Virus record (IMG/VR): IMGVR_UViG_3300005336_000019 | Coordinates: 1-64,000 of that record | Origin: a virus | Strand: one strand, 5' to 3' | DNA: 64,000 nt | Program-made: the position numbers and the translations under genes | Part shown: piece by piece, positions 8,046 through 15,868 of the stretch | Numbering within the stretch: the stretch's first letter is position 1 | Layout: every line of letters begins with the position of its first letter | Notes under the pieces: generated by a model | The model's database searches: none | What the model was told of the DNA's origin: nothing | Seen by the model: the letters and a program-made list of their open reading frames with translations, nothing else

Positions 8046-8582
8046 ATGAACGAGACGACGGTACGGATCATCCACTGGATCTGGGGCGAGCCCCGGCTGG
8101 CCGACTTCCTGCGCGGCATCGCCGAGGGGGAGAAGATCCCGCCGCACGACGAGGCGTTCGAGTACGGCGACGACCAGCTCGCCTGCTGGATCTCCGACTT
8201 CGTCTTCCCGGAGGACCGCAGCCGGGGGATCAAGGCGTGGATCGACATCGACGGCGACGAGGCCCGGGTGACCGAGCTGTACGAGGCGCTGACCGAGGGC
8301 CGCAAGTCGCCCGCCGATCGGCTGAAGTGGCTCGACGAGATGGACATCGGCCTGATCCGGGACGCCCTGCTGGGACACAAGGGAGGGTCGGACGTCTACG
8401 TCCACTCCCTGGTCAAGCCGTACCACCCGAACAACATGTACCGGGTGCACGACTCCGGGACCGTGTACGAGCGGGGCTGGACGGCGGCCTCCGGCGCGTG
8501 GGGCCTGGCCGAGAAGGACCGTCAGGTCTGCACGAACCCGGCGGCCTCGCCGTGCGGGTGCAAGGTGGTCCAGCGTGGCTGA
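8046..8582 (+). CDS. Hypothetical protein, 178 aa
   Basis: ATG behind GGAGAGGGAGAAG. Acidic N-terminal half (IWGEPRLADFLRGIAEGEKI), a predicted helical centre, then beta segments and a C-terminal CTNPAASPCGCK. The reading frame is open far upstream, but only the 8046 start has a site. Overlaps the next gene by 8 bases. Unknown. Confidence 0.85.
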   Translation: MNETTVRIIHWIWGEPRLADFLRGIAEGEKIPPHDEAFEYGDDQLACWISDFVFPEDRSRGIKAWIDIDGDEARVTELYEALTEGRKSPADRLKWLDEMDIGLIRDALLGHKGGSDVYVHSLVKPYHPNNMYRVHDSGTVYERGWTAASGAWGLAEKDRQVCTNPAASPCGCKVVQRG

Positions 8583-8919
8583 GCTGAGCTGCACCTGTGA
8601 TCCCGGCGAATCGGTCGCCGGGACCCGGCAGGAGATCATCGAGCAGCGGCTGGCCCCGCTCTTCAGCCTCACAGTTCCCGAGGTTCACGCCCTGCTGGAT
8701 CTGCTGGACCGGGCGCTCGACCTCGCGCTCGACATCCCCGACGACGAGCGGAACCCGGAGGGCGGGGAGGCCGAGCGGCTGATGGCGCAGGAGTCCGGCC
8801 GCACCGAGGGCTGGATCAAGAACTTCCTGAGCGCATGGGAGTCAGTGTCCGACGCGCTGGACCGTGAACTGCACGAGAAGCACGGCCCGTGGGGCGGACT
8901 CTTCGGCAAACAGTCCTGA
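8575..8919 (+). CDS. Hypothetical protein, 114 aa
   Basis: GTG start 8 bases inside the upstream gene. Mainly alpha-helical (VHALLDLLDRALDLALDIPD; IKNFLSAWESVSDALDREL) with two N-terminal Cys (SCTCDPG). Last gene before the operator promoter at 8935. Confidence 0.83.
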   Translation: MAELSCTCDPGESVAGTRQEIIEQRLAPLFSLTVPEVHALLDLLDRALDLALDIPDDERNPEGGEAERLMAQESGRTEGWIKNFLSAWESVSDALDRELHEKHGPWGGLFGKQS

Positions 8920-8927
8920 AGAACTGG

Positions 8928-8953
8928 AACTTCACGGCCTAGGTCAGTAGGAT
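8928..8953 (+). promoter_or_regulatory. Promoter with CGGCCTAGGTCA operator
   Basis: Operator at 8935-8946, one base before the -10-like TAGGAT at 8948-8953; a weak -35 (TGGAAC) lies 17 bases upstream. A leader hairpin (CCCCGG/CCGGGG) follows before the gene at 8996. Confidence 0.62.
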
Positions 8954-8995
8954 TCGAGGGCCCCGGGAGAACCCCGGGGCCGGAGGAGGAACGGC

Positions 8996-9343
8996 ATGCA
9001 GCAGATGGACGAGTACCGGCGCACGGCCGAGTTTGTGGACGTGGTGGCCGGTGAGCCGGGCCAGGTGCACACGGTGTACCGCTTCCCGAACACGGAGGAG
9101 GGGCACGGCCGGGCGATGGAGTACCGCAACGCTTACAACGAGTCCCTGCGCGAAGCGATGAAGATTCCGAAGGCCGATCTGGAGCTGGAGCGGCCCGACT
9201 GGAACCAGCGCCGGGAGGAGTACGACCGGGCCGAGAAGGTCGAGCTGTACCGGTACAACCAGGCGGGCCTGTCCTACGTGCACCCGCCCAAGCTGATCGG
9301 CCCCGGTGACCCGATGCCGACCGACTACCCGCACGACTTCTGA
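8996..9343 (+). CDS. Hypothetical protein, 115 aa
   Basis: First gene after the promoter at 8948, with GGAGGAGGAACGGC upstream. Charged, Tyr-rich protein: helical EYRNAYNESLREAMKIPKAD then EEYDRAEKVELYRYNQAGL. Likely operator-controlled. Function unknown. Confidence 0.85.
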   Translation: MQQMDEYRRTAEFVDVVAGEPGQVHTVYRFPNTEEGHGRAMEYRNAYNESLREAMKIPKADLELERPDWNQRREEYDRAEKVELYRYNQAGLSYVHPPKLIGPGDPMPTDYPHDF

Positions 9344-9354
9344 GGAGATCCGGG

Positions 9355-9663
9355 ATGGCCGAGCTGACCCGCGACACCACGCACTACATCGTCCACTCCA
9401 CGGTCGTCGACCCGGGACCGAACTCCACCTTCGGTACATCGGCACCGATCTCCGGCCCGCACGCCCTGGAGCGGGCGGTCAAGGCCGCGCACGAGGAACT
9501 GAAGGGGCGGCGCCGGGCCTTCGTCACGGCCCGGGATGACGCTTCCCGGATCCTCGCCGTGATCCCGGTCGTGGACTACCCGGTGTTCGGTGACACCCAC
9601 GTCCCCGAGCACGCACAGGACGTCCTCCGGGGCCTGTTCGACGACCTGGACTGGACGGTCTGA
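9355..9663 (+). CDS. Hypothetical protein, 102 aa
   Basis: ATG behind GAGGAGATCCGGG. Small alpha/beta protein (HYIVHSTVVDPGPNSTFG; ALERAVKAAHEELKGRRR). Its stop codon is 3 bases from the start of hammerhead-like RNA 1, so cleavage would leave this message with a short 3' end. Unknown function. Confidence 0.85.
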   Translation: MAELTRDTTHYIVHSTVVDPGPNSTFGTSAPISGPHALERAVKAAHEELKGRRRAFVTARDDASRILAVIPVVDYPVFGDTHVPEHAQDVLRGLFDDLDWTV

Positions 9664-9666
9664 CAC

Positions 9667-9735
9667 GGACGAAACCGGGCCCCTGGGAAGGGCTCCCGGT
9701 AGGCGGAACAGGACCGCCCTGACGAGTCCCGTCAG
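9667..9735 (+). ncRNA. Type II hammerhead ribozyme-like RNA 1
   Basis: Permuted hammerhead order: stem II strand GGAC (9667-9670), GAAA (9671-9674), stem III CCGGG/CCCGG (9675-9679, 9695-9699), U9700 and A9701 (GUA cleavage triplet), stem I GGCGG/CCGCC (9702-9706, 9714-9718), core CUGACGA (9719-9725), stem II strand GUCC (9726-9729). Every conserved core position and all three stems are satisfied. A trailing GTCAG (9731-9735) could instead pair with CTGAC of the core. Predicted cut is after 9701, between the genes ending 9663 and starting 9755. Confidence 0.82.
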
Positions 9736-9754
9736 CACGGAAAGGGAGAAGAAC

Positions 9755-10108
9755 ATGCCGGTGAGCTACGCCTTCAAGAAGCCCGACGGGACCGATCAGG
9801 ACCCGGCCGCCGACCTGAGCCCGGTGCAGCAGGCGTTCCTGGTGCTGAACGAGATGGGAATCGGGATCCCCCGGCTCGACCGCTCCACGCTGGACGAGTT
9901 CGTGCGGCGTGCGGACCTGTTGCAGGCGTACGTCGGCATCGTGTGGCGCAACGGTGACGGAACGCCCCGGATCTTCACCCGGGCGGACTTCACCGAGCTG
10001 CTGCCCGGCGCCCGGACGAACTGGACGGCCCGCAGCAAGCGGGACTTCGACCAGGCCATGAAGAAGGAGATCGACGCGTACTGGAACAGCGTCGACAGTC
10101 GGAAGTGA
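9755..10108 (+). CDS. Hypothetical protein, paralogue of the 18129 gene
   Basis: 117 aa, ATG behind AAAGGGAGAAGAAC. Residues near 33-60 (GIPRLDRSTLDEFVRRADL then LQAYVG) closely match the protein at 18129 (GIRRIDDETIDEFVRRADLY). The region after it is also similar in pattern (TPRIFTRADFTELLPG). Sits directly downstream of hammerhead-like RNA 1. Function unknown. Confidence 0.87.
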   Translation: MPVSYAFKKPDGTDQDPAADLSPVQQAFLVLNEMGIGIPRLDRSTLDEFVRRADLLQAYVGIVWRNGDGTPRIFTRADFTELLPGARTNWTARSKRDFDQAMKKEIDAYWNSVDSRK

Positions 10109-10117
10109 GGGACGCCT

Positions 10118-10420
10118 GTGGTGGCGGACGAGAAGGGTGACGAGTACGAGGAGACGGCGATCGGCTACGCCATCGGCGTCCTCACGTACATGCAGAACGG
10201 CGGGAAGCTGTCGAGCATCGAGGCGACCGCCTCGGAGATCGTCCGGCTGGCCGGTCGGGAGCTGGCGCAGAAGATGCCGGGCCCGGAGAAGGCCCGAGTG
10301 CTGATGGAGTCCGTCGAGGAGATGCGGCTCCGGCACAACAACCTGAACGCCGACGAGGTGTTCGAGGACATGATGGCGCAGGCGCGGAACGCCGGGCGCC
10401 TTCGGAGCGAGGGGAAGTAG
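10118..10420 (+). CDS. Hypothetical helical protein, 100 aa
   Basis: Two adjacent GTG codons at 10118 and 10121 may start it. Almost wholly alpha-helical (AIGYAIGVLTYMQNGGKLSS; ASEIVRLAGRELAQKM). Not recognised. Confidence 0.82.
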   Translation: MVADEKGDEYEETAIGYAIGVLTYMQNGGKLSSIEATASEIVRLAGRELAQKMPGPEKARVLMESVEEMRLRHNNLNADEVFEDMMAQARNAGRLRSEGK

Positions 10421-10423
10421 AAC

Positions 10424-10870
10424 GTGGACAGCTTCAGGAACGTGGCCGCCGACGTGGTGACGGCGCACGAGAGCGGGACCTACCGGGCGGGCGCCAACCC
10501 GGCGGCCGATCACGTGGTCGAGGTGATCGGGAAGTACGGCAAGTGGGCGGTGCTCGCCGCCGCCGAGCTGATCAAGGATGACCCGGACACCTTCGAGGAC
10601 ATCCCGGCCGACAAGGTCATGGAGTTCATGGAGGAGAACTACCTGCACTCCGGGGCCACCGTCGGCCACGCGCTGGAGACCTACGCCAAGGACGCCGGGG
10701 ACCACACCGAGCTGGGCCGCCTGTACAACGCGCTCGACAAGGCGGGCGGCGTGGACCGCTTCGACTGGGGCTCGTACGCCGACGACGGCATGACCCCGAC
10801 GATCGGCCTGCACTTCGTCGTGATGCCGGTCCCGGCGGGCGAGTCCGGCACGTTCATCTTCGGGAGCTGA
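10424..10870 (+). CDS. Hypothetical helical protein, 148 aa
   Basis: GTG start 3 bases after the upstream stop, with GAGGGGAAG before it. Mostly helical (VVEVIGKYGKWAVLAAAELI; LETYAKDAGDHTELGRLYNA) with a beta C-terminus. Unknown function. Confidence 0.84.
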   Translation: MDSFRNVAADVVTAHESGTYRAGANPAADHVVEVIGKYGKWAVLAAAELIKDDPDTFEDIPADKVMEFMEENYLHSGATVGHALETYAKDAGDHTELGRLYNALDKAGGVDRFDWGSYADDGMTPTIGLHFVVMPVPAGESGTFIFGS

Positions 10871-10874
10871 TCAA

Positions 10875-11282
10875 GTGAACGACCTGCTGGACTGGTGGAC
10901 GGTTCCGGGTGCCCGGTGGGGCGTCCGGAACATGGACTTCAAGGTCGAGCTGAAGCGGGACGGGGTGGCCAGCCCGGTCCTGCTGGAGGGATACAGCGAG
11001 GAAGACCTGGCCGCGTTCGACGGCGGGGACTGGCAGTTCGTCATCGTCCGGGTGGTGCCCGTCGACCGGGACCTCACGGACCTGGTGAGCGCCGAACGCT
11101 TCATCCGGGGTGTGGACTGGGGCGACCTGCCGCAGGGCCGCATCGACCGGGAGGACGTGACCGACGCGCAGGTGAAGGAACTGGCCATCGAGTCGGTCCG
11201 GGCTCTGCGCGGCTTCGGGGTCACCGTCGACACGGAGCGGGACAGCGACCTCGCCATCCCGCGCATCACGGCGCCGTTCTGA
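10875..11282 (+). CDS. Hypothetical protein, 135 aa
   Basis: GTG start 4 bases after the upstream stop. Alternating beta/alpha with a repeated VIVRVVPVDRDLTDL type segment; helical C-terminus VKELAIESVRALRGFGV. A 9-bp hairpin follows at 11294. Not recognised. Confidence 0.84.
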   Translation: MNDLLDWWTVPGARWGVRNMDFKVELKRDGVASPVLLEGYSEEDLAAFDGGDWQFVIVRVVPVDRDLTDLVSAERFIRGVDWGDLPQGRIDREDVTDAQVKELAIESVRALRGFGVTVDTERDSDLAIPRITAPF

Positions 11283-11293
11283 ACGAGCCCTGC

Positions 11294-11314
11294 GGGGCCC
11301 TCGCTGAGGGCCCC
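11294..11314. terminator. GC-rich hairpin, terminator-like
   Basis: Perfect 9-bp stem GGGGCCCTC (11294-11302) and GAGGGCCCC (11306-11314) with a 3-base loop; no T tract. A second small stem CCGGG/CCCGG follows at about 11321-11335. Confidence 0.55.
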
Positions 11315-11357
11315 GTGGAGTCCGGGTCAGCCCGGTGGAAACGGAAGGGAGAAGAGG

Positions 11358-11567
11358 ATGTTCACGCTGGTGCTGTGCTTCCCGAGGCAGGGGAATCGGC
11401 CTCGGTCGCAGAACTCGGTAACCGCCGGTCACGTGCCGCAGATCGGGTCCACGATCAACACGACGGGCCTGCACTCCGGTACATGGACGGTGCACCACGT
11501 CGGTCAGGACGCCGACGAGGCCACCCTGAGCAACACGGTCTACGTGTACCTGGAGGAGACGGACTGA
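11358..11567 (+). CDS. Hypothetical protein, 69 aa
   Basis: ATG behind GGAAGGGAGAAGAGG. Short beta-rich protein (STINTTGLHSGTWTVHHVG) ending VYVYLEETD. Its TGA overlaps the next ATG by one base. Unknown. Confidence 0.8.
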   Translation: MFTLVLCFPRQGNRPRSQNSVTAGHVPQIGSTINTTGLHSGTWTVHHVGQDADEATLSNTVYVYLEETD

Positions 11568-11911
11568 TGGGTCACCGGATCAAGGTCGAGCGGTACGGCG
11601 TCGATCACAGACTGGAGAGCAGCGAGGAGTTCAACGCACCCTCCTGGGAGGGCATCTGGCAGGCCGTCGAGGGCGAGATGGACCGCACCGGGAAAGAGCC
11701 GAGCGGGATGGAGGGCTGGGAGGAGGGCGGCTGCGTCCTGGACCCGGACCACGACTGCGAGGCGGACCCGGCCAAGTGCCAGGAGAACCTGAAGGAAGCG
11801 ATCCGGGACTGGATCAAGTCGGCCTGGGAGCACGACGAGCTGAAGACCGGCAGCTTCCACTTCGGCGGCGTGGACTGGTCGTCGATCACCTTCGGATGGG
11901 ACGGGGAGTAG
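11567..11911 (+). CDS. Hypothetical protein, 114 aa
   Basis: ATG in a TGATG overlap. Acidic; contains GGCVLDPDHDCEADPAKCQE, a three-Cys/His cluster near residues 52-66 that could bind metal, then a helix and a Trp-rich end (GGVDWSSITFGWDG). Unknown function. Confidence 0.83.
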   Translation: MGHRIKVERYGVDHRLESSEEFNAPSWEGIWQAVEGEMDRTGKEPSGMEGWEEGGCVLDPDHDCEADPAKCQENLKEAIRDWIKSAWEHDELKTGSFHFGGVDWSSITFGWDGE

Positions 11912-11914
11912 GGC

Positions 11915-12235
11915 ATGGGCAACGAGGACAAGCTGCGCGTCAAGGAGGCGCCGACCCGGGTGGAAGGGATGCCCGTGATCAAGGGCAGCTTCCTGGGGTG
12001 GCAGCCGAACCTGGTTCTGGCGAAGACGCCGGGCTACTTCGCCTTCGTCATCACATACGACACCAGCCCCGAGCGCAACGGCGACCCGGACGCCTACAAC
12101 GTCCACCTGATGCGGGCCACGTCGCTCGACGGCCGGTGGCTGCGCATCGACAGCCGCCGGGGCCTGTTCCGGAGCGAGGCCGAGGCCGCGTTCAACGAGC
12201 ACGACAAGCTGGCCATCCGGCCGGGGAGGATCTGA
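11915..12235 (+). CDS. Hypothetical protein, 106 aa
   Basis: ATG 3 bases after the upstream stop. Beta-rich: KTPGYFAFVITYDTSPERNG then LDGRWLRIDSRRGLFRSEAE. Part of a run of five closely spaced genes, 11358-12878. Not recognised. Confidence 0.82.
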   Translation: MGNEDKLRVKEAPTRVEGMPVIKGSFLGWQPNLVLAKTPGYFAFVITYDTSPERNGDPDAYNVHLMRATSLDGRWLRIDSRRGLFRSEAEAAFNEHDKLAIRPGRI

Positions 12236-12237
12236 GC

Positions 12238-12567
12238 ATGGCAGGCATCCGCATCACCGACCGCGACGGCACGAACGTCCTGCACCCGACGGTGTGGGTC
12301 GACCCGGACGAAGTGCCGGTGATCTTCGTGATCGTGAAGTCCGGGGCGATGGCACTCGCGCACCCGGACTACATCGGCTCGACGCTGTACGACATCGAGC
12401 AGGGTGACCTCCGGATCGAGGAGGCGTGGGACTTCATCCAGGTGAAGACCGAGAAGATGCCGTTCCCCCAGCACTGCCACGTGCGCAGGCTGACCGGCAC
12501 GGGCGGCGGCGCCGAGATCGTCGTCAAGGGTCAGGTCGTGTACCGGATCAGGGGCGTGGACGAGTGA
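12238..12567 (+). CDS. Hypothetical protein, 109 aa
   Basis: ATG with GGGGAGGATCTGAGC upstream. Beta-rich with TVWVDPDEVPVIFVIVKSG and a C-terminal AEIVVKGQVVYRIRGV. Its stop overlaps the next GTG. Unknown. Confidence 0.83.
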   Translation: MAGIRITDRDGTNVLHPTVWVDPDEVPVIFVIVKSGAMALAHPDYIGSTLYDIEQGDLRIEEAWDFIQVKTEKMPFPQHCHVRRLTGTGGGAEIVVKGQVVYRIRGVDE

Positions 12568-12878
12568 GCGCCTTCGGCAGGAAGCCCGAGGAGGTCGGCA
12601 AGCGGCCCGAGCCGGGCGCGCTCGACCTGAAGTGGACGTACCTGGGGCCCTACGGCCACAGCGAGTACACCTTCGACATGTACCAGGCGGACGGGTCCGA
12701 CAACCTGTACTTCGTCGACCCGCGCCAGGACCCGCAGCCGTGGGAACTGAGGGACGGCTGCGACGACCTGGCCCTGGACAAGCAGCGCATGACCGAGCTG
12801 CGGGACACACTCACGTACCTGCTGGACAACTGGGGCAGGCCGTGGGCCCGAGAGTCCCACCCGGAAGAGGAGAAGTAA
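12564..12878 (+). CDS. Hypothetical protein, 104 aa
   Basis: GTG in a GTGA overlap. Charged N-terminus, a central aromatic segment (KWTYLGPYGHSEYTFDMYQ) and a C-terminal helix (MTELRDTLTYLLDNWG). Immediately followed by the next GTG. Unknown. Confidence 0.83.
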   Translation: MSAFGRKPEEVGKRPEPGALDLKWTYLGPYGHSEYTFDMYQADGSDNLYFVDPRQDPQPWELRDGCDDLALDKQRMTELRDTLTYLLDNWGRPWARESHPEEEK

Positions 12879-13214
12879 GTGGCCGAGCTGATCGACATCC
12901 CCAACGTCACCTGCGGGAACGGCCTGCACATGCAGGCGCCAACCCGGGAGCCGGTGTTCCACTTCACGCAGAACGACGGCTTCCACGGGATCATCTACCT
13001 GGACGCCGTGAAGGCGTGGGCACGGGCCATGCGGGAGGACGGGGTCCCCCTGCGGGAGATGGCTCACGACCTCTACGTCCTGCTGCCGGGCAGCCGGGAG
13101 CTGATCCGCTGCACGCTGGTCGTGGCGGACGGGGAGGACGGCCCGGAGATGGAGGTCGAGGCCCTGCGGCCGACGGCCCTGGAGTCGAACACCCTGTACA
13201 CCTGCAAGATCTGA
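12879..13214 (+). CDS. Hypothetical protein, 111 aa
   Basis: GTG directly abuts the upstream TAA, with GGAAGAGGAGAAG before it. Alpha/beta (FHGIIYLDAVKAWARAMRED; LREMAHDLYVLLPGSRELI). Leader hairpin family 2 lies after it. Unknown function. Confidence 0.84.
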   Translation: MAELIDIPNVTCGNGLHMQAPTREPVFHFTQNDGFHGIIYLDAVKAWARAMREDGVPLREMAHDLYVLLPGSRELIRCTLVVADGEDGPEMEVEALRPTALESNTLYTCKI

Positions 13215-13222
13215 GCCGGTCG

Positions 13223-13258
13223 GCTTCCGGGGAGCACGGGCTTCGGTCCGTGCCCCTC
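13223..13258 (+). repeat. Leader hairpin family 2, copy 1
   Basis: CGGCTTCCGGGGA then GCACGG (13234-13239), an 8-base GCTTCGGT loop, and CCGTGC (13248-13253). The same GCACGGGCTYYGGTCCGTGC core occurs at 18066. In the leader of the gene at 13288. Confidence 0.5.
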
Positions 13259-13287
13259 GGTGGATCATCGGAACGGAGGAGAAACAG

Positions 13288-13527
13288 ATGCGGTATCGCG
13301 TGTGGACCTACCAGGACGGCGTCGCTCCGCCGGTCGTCCGGGATGCTTCCGGGCGACCGGCTTTCCCGGGCGGCCCCAACCCTGCGAAGGGGGCGCCGGG
13401 CCGGGCTTCCGCGAGGGAGGAGGCTGAAGGACTGTCGGCAGCCGTCGACAGAATCATGCAGCTCATGGAGGGCAACGGCCTGAGCGACGAGGCCGAGAAG
13501 GTCATCGTCCGGGGCAGGGCCACCTAG
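13288..13527 (+). CDS. Hypothetical protein, 79 aa
   Basis: ATG behind GGAACGGAGGAGAAAC. First half is Pro/Gly-rich and probably flexible; second half is a helix (LSAAVDRIMQLMEGNGLSDE). Unknown function. Confidence 0.8.
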   Translation: MRYRVWTYQDGVAPPVVRDASGRPAFPGGPNPAKGAPGRASAREEAEGLSAAVDRIMQLMEGNGLSDEAEKVIVRGRAT

Positions 13528-13604
13528 GCGCTTCGGGATCACGGCGCCTACCGCACGGCACTTCCGGCACGGGGCCGCTGGGTCCTGGCCGAGGTGGTGA
13601 AGTA

Positions 13605-13877
13605 GTGGCCGGATGGGTTATGCAGATCGGCGAAGACCCTCTCAACATGGTCGTCGCGATGGACTGCTTCACGGTCATGGTCGGTGTTCAGAGCGCCCTG
13701 ATGACGGCCGGTATGCCGCAGTCGCAGGCTCTCGACGCCGCCGAAGAGGCATGGACGACCGTCGAAGAGGGTCGCAACACCTGGACCACCCAGATGGACA
13801 ACGGGGTGGCTCTGAAGGTGTATCGCATGCCGGTATACCGCACGACGGAAACCGGGAACGGAAAGGGGAAGTCATGA
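13605..13877 (+). CDS. Hypothetical protein, 90 aa
   Basis: GTG with GAGGTGGTGAAG upstream. Met- and Val-rich helical N-terminus (LNMVVAMDCFTVMVGVQSAL) then DAAEEAWTTVEEG. The stop overlaps the next ATG. Not recognised. Confidence 0.8.
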   Translation: MAGWVMQIGEDPLNMVVAMDCFTVMVGVQSALMTAGMPQSQALDAAEEAWTTVEEGRNTWTTQMDNGVALKVYRMPVYRTTETGNGKGKS

Positions 13878-14359
13878 GGTACGGAATCACGGTGAACAAC
13901 GGCCGGGTGCTGAGCGGGAACACGGAGGAGGTGAAGGGTCTCATCATCGGCGTCCTGCTGGCCGCCGGGTTCAACGAGCCGGTCTCCGTGCAGGAGAAGG
14001 CGGACGAAGTGCTGCGCCGGGCCGACGCCCTGCCCTCCGACGAGGTGCAGTCGGTGAAGCTGGCCAGCATCGGCGAGATGCTGGTCTGGCGGGAGCGCGG
14101 GCGCCAGGTCCCGAACCGGGCGTACTTCGTGAAGGCCGGGGACCTCGGTCCCGCCTTCCGGGCGACAAGCGAGGCGCCGCTGGTGGCCTACCTGATGGGC
14201 ATCCTGGTCGGCAGCGAGGGCATCGGCCTGGAGCGGTCGGCCGCGCTCGCCGAGGGCGTGGCGCACTGCCTCTCGGAGGGCGGCAGCTACCCCGACCGGG
14301 TCATCACGGAACTGAAGGACGGCAGCAGCCTGCTGGCCTGGTGGGAGGACGAGAAGTGA
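13874..14359 (+). CDS. Hypothetical protein, 161 aa
   Basis: ATG in an ATGA overlap, GGAAAGGGGAAG upstream. Mostly helical; the hydrophobic segments GLIIGVLLAAGF and LVAYLMGILVGSEGI could be buried helices or weak membrane segments. Coupled to neighbours on both sides. Unknown function. Confidence 0.84.
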   Translation: MRYGITVNNGRVLSGNTEEVKGLIIGVLLAAGFNEPVSVQEKADEVLRRADALPSDEVQSVKLASIGEMLVWRERGRQVPNRAYFVKAGDLGPAFRATSEAPLVAYLMGILVGSEGIGLERSAALAEGVAHCLSEGGSYPDRVITELKDGSSLLAWWEDEK

Positions 14360-14715
14360 CGCACCACTGGAGCTGGACGGTCCGGGTCAAGCAGGGCGAT
14401 CCGGGATACCGGGTGCACAGCACTGAGGCCCTGATGGCGGCCGTCGCGGGCGCCCTCATGGCAGAGGGCACTGATTCCCGGATGGCCGACACGTTCGCCC
14501 GGTCGGTCCGGGAACGGGCGAACGAACAGTCCCAGCAGCGCCGCATGAACCACGCCACGCCGCCGCTGGAGTACCAGCAGATCCTCGGTGCCACGAAGGT
14601 GCTGCACATCACCTCGGACGACCTCCCGGAGGACCCGGACCGGTACTGCGAGGGCCGCACCGAGTCCGGGAGCCGCTGCCCGAGGCACCTCAACCACCTC
14701 GGGGAGTGCAAGTGA
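14356..14715 (+). CDS. Hypothetical protein, 119 aa, C-terminal Cys/His motif
   Basis: GTG in a GTGA overlap. Helical N-terminal half; the last 22 residues carry CEGRTESGSRCPRHLNHLG followed by EC, resembling a small zinc knuckle. Unknown. Confidence 0.83.
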   Translation: MTHHWSWTVRVKQGDPGYRVHSTEALMAAVAGALMAEGTDSRMADTFARSVRERANEQSQQRRMNHATPPLEYQQILGATKVLHITSDDLPEDPDRYCEGRTESGSRCPRHLNHLGECK

Positions 14716-14939
14716 GGTGGGGTGACGACGCCGACGAGGTCGGCGGCAAGGACCGGAGCTGGATCAACCTGGCTCCGGGGCTGGCGGTCGAGATCGAGTA
14801 CAGCTCGACCAGTTACGAGATGGCGCAGAGCGAGGAAGAGATCGAGGCGAAGCTGACCGGCCAGGTCCGCATCACCCGGGAGAAGATCTTCGCCGCCGAC
14901 TTCCTGATCGACTCGCTGACCGGGGAAGAGAAGGACTGA
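14712..14939 (+). CDS. Hypothetical acidic protein, 75 aa
   Basis: GTG in a GTGA overlap. Acidic (DDADEVGGKDRS; SEEEIEAKLTGQV). Last gene of the operon that ends in the terminator at 14966. Confidence 0.82.
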   Translation: MRWGDDADEVGGKDRSWINLAPGLAVEIEYSSTSYEMAQSEEEIEAKLTGQVRITREKIFAADFLIDSLTGEEKD

Positions 14940-14965
14940 TCCGGCCGAGGCTGGCCGGATACCGA

Positions 14966-14989
14966 GGGGCCCGCTTGACGGCGGGCCCC
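14966..14989 (+). terminator. Terminator whose loop is the next -35 element
   Basis: 9-bp stem GGGGCCCGC (14966-14974) and GCGGGCCCC (14981-14989) with a 6-base loop TTGACG, followed by TTC. The loop is exactly the -35 hexamer of the downstream promoter. Confidence 0.75.
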
Positions 14990-15013
14990 TTCGCTGTACG
15001 ATGGCCTAGGTCA
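14975..15013 (+). promoter_or_regulatory. Promoter with TGGCCTAGGTCA operator
   Basis: -35 TTGACG (14975-14980), 16-base spacer, -10 TACGAT (14997-15002), operator TGGCCTAGGTCA (15002-15013) sharing the last base of the -10. Best-looking sigma70-type promoter in the window. Drives the operon from 15029. Confidence 0.82.
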
Positions 15014-15028
15014 AGGAAAGGGAGAAGC

Positions 15029-15487
15029 GTGAAGGCCATCGAATTCCCGGATGCGCTCCGGGAGTTGAAGATCGAAGGCGCCTCGGTGAAACCGGCCGAG
15101 GGCAAGCCAGGTTCCGGTGTGGAGCACGGCTTCATCGTCACGGGCCAGCATGGCGCCCGCATCGCCTGGCAGGTGGCCACGCAGGAGGACGGCCTGATGG
15201 CCGGTACCGGAAACCCTGCCGCCTACCCATCGGCCGTGGCCGCCGCTCCCGACAGGCTCGTCTGCGCCGACGTCGAGGCGTCCATCGCCTGCTGGATCGG
15301 CCAGAACCTCGGTGAGCACATCAGCGAGATCGTCCGGTACAGCGAGACCCGGGACCGGGGCATCCGCTACGGCCTGCGGCTCGACCTGTACAGCGGGGGC
15401 CGGGTGTTCATCCAGGCCCTGTGGATTCTGGAGCCCGGAGAGGAACCGAACCGGGACAACAAGTACCGCATGCGCAACGCGGTCTGA
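15029..15487 (+). CDS. Hypothetical protein, 152 aa
   Basis: GTG behind AAGGAAAGGGAGAAGC, first gene after the promoter at 14975 and so likely repressed through its operator. Beta-rich N-terminus, a central helix with ADVEASIACWIGQNLGEHIS, and a beta C-terminus. Function unknown. Confidence 0.86.
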   Translation: MKAIEFPDALRELKIEGASVKPAEGKPGSGVEHGFIVTGQHGARIAWQVATQEDGLMAGTGNPAAYPSAVAAAPDRLVCADVEASIACWIGQNLGEHISEIVRYSETRDRGIRYGLRLDLYSGGRVFIQALWILEPGEEPNRDNKYRMRNAV

Positions 15488-15502
15488 AGAAGGAGAAGAC
15501 GG

Positions 15503-15868
15503 GTGGGCAGGGACATCAGGGTGCACAAGGGGATCTACGCCAAGGGGACCCCCAGGGAGCGGCCGTCGGCATGGATCGAGGTGTCGGTTCCGCTCCAGCT
15601 TGAAGCTCACGAGCTGGTCGACGGACTCGGCGAGAACTTCCTGCGCAACGAGACCGACGTCGACTGGAACGAGCGACCGGCCAACCTCCCGGACTCCCTG
15701 ACTCAGCAGGAGATCGTCCGCATCTACAAGGACGAGCTGATGTACTGGGGCACCAACCTGGGCACCTGGTCCGAGAGTCTGAGCACCGACGAGGCGAAGA
15801 CGGCCCGGGGCTGGCTCATGGACATCGTCCTGGCCGCCTTTCCGGAAATGCGGGGGTACCAGATATGA
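15503..15868 (+). CDS. Hypothetical protein, 121 aa
   Basis: GTG with GAAGGAGAAGACGG upstream. Contains WIEVSVPLQLEAHELVDGLG and a C-terminal helix KTARGWLMDIVLAAFPEM. Stop overlaps the next ATG. Unknown. Confidence 0.84.
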   Translation: MGRDIRVHKGIYAKGTPRERPSAWIEVSVPLQLEAHELVDGLGENFLRNETDVDWNERPANLPDSLTQQEIVRIYKDELMYWGTNLGTWSESLSTDEAKTARGWLMDIVLAAFPEMRGYQI

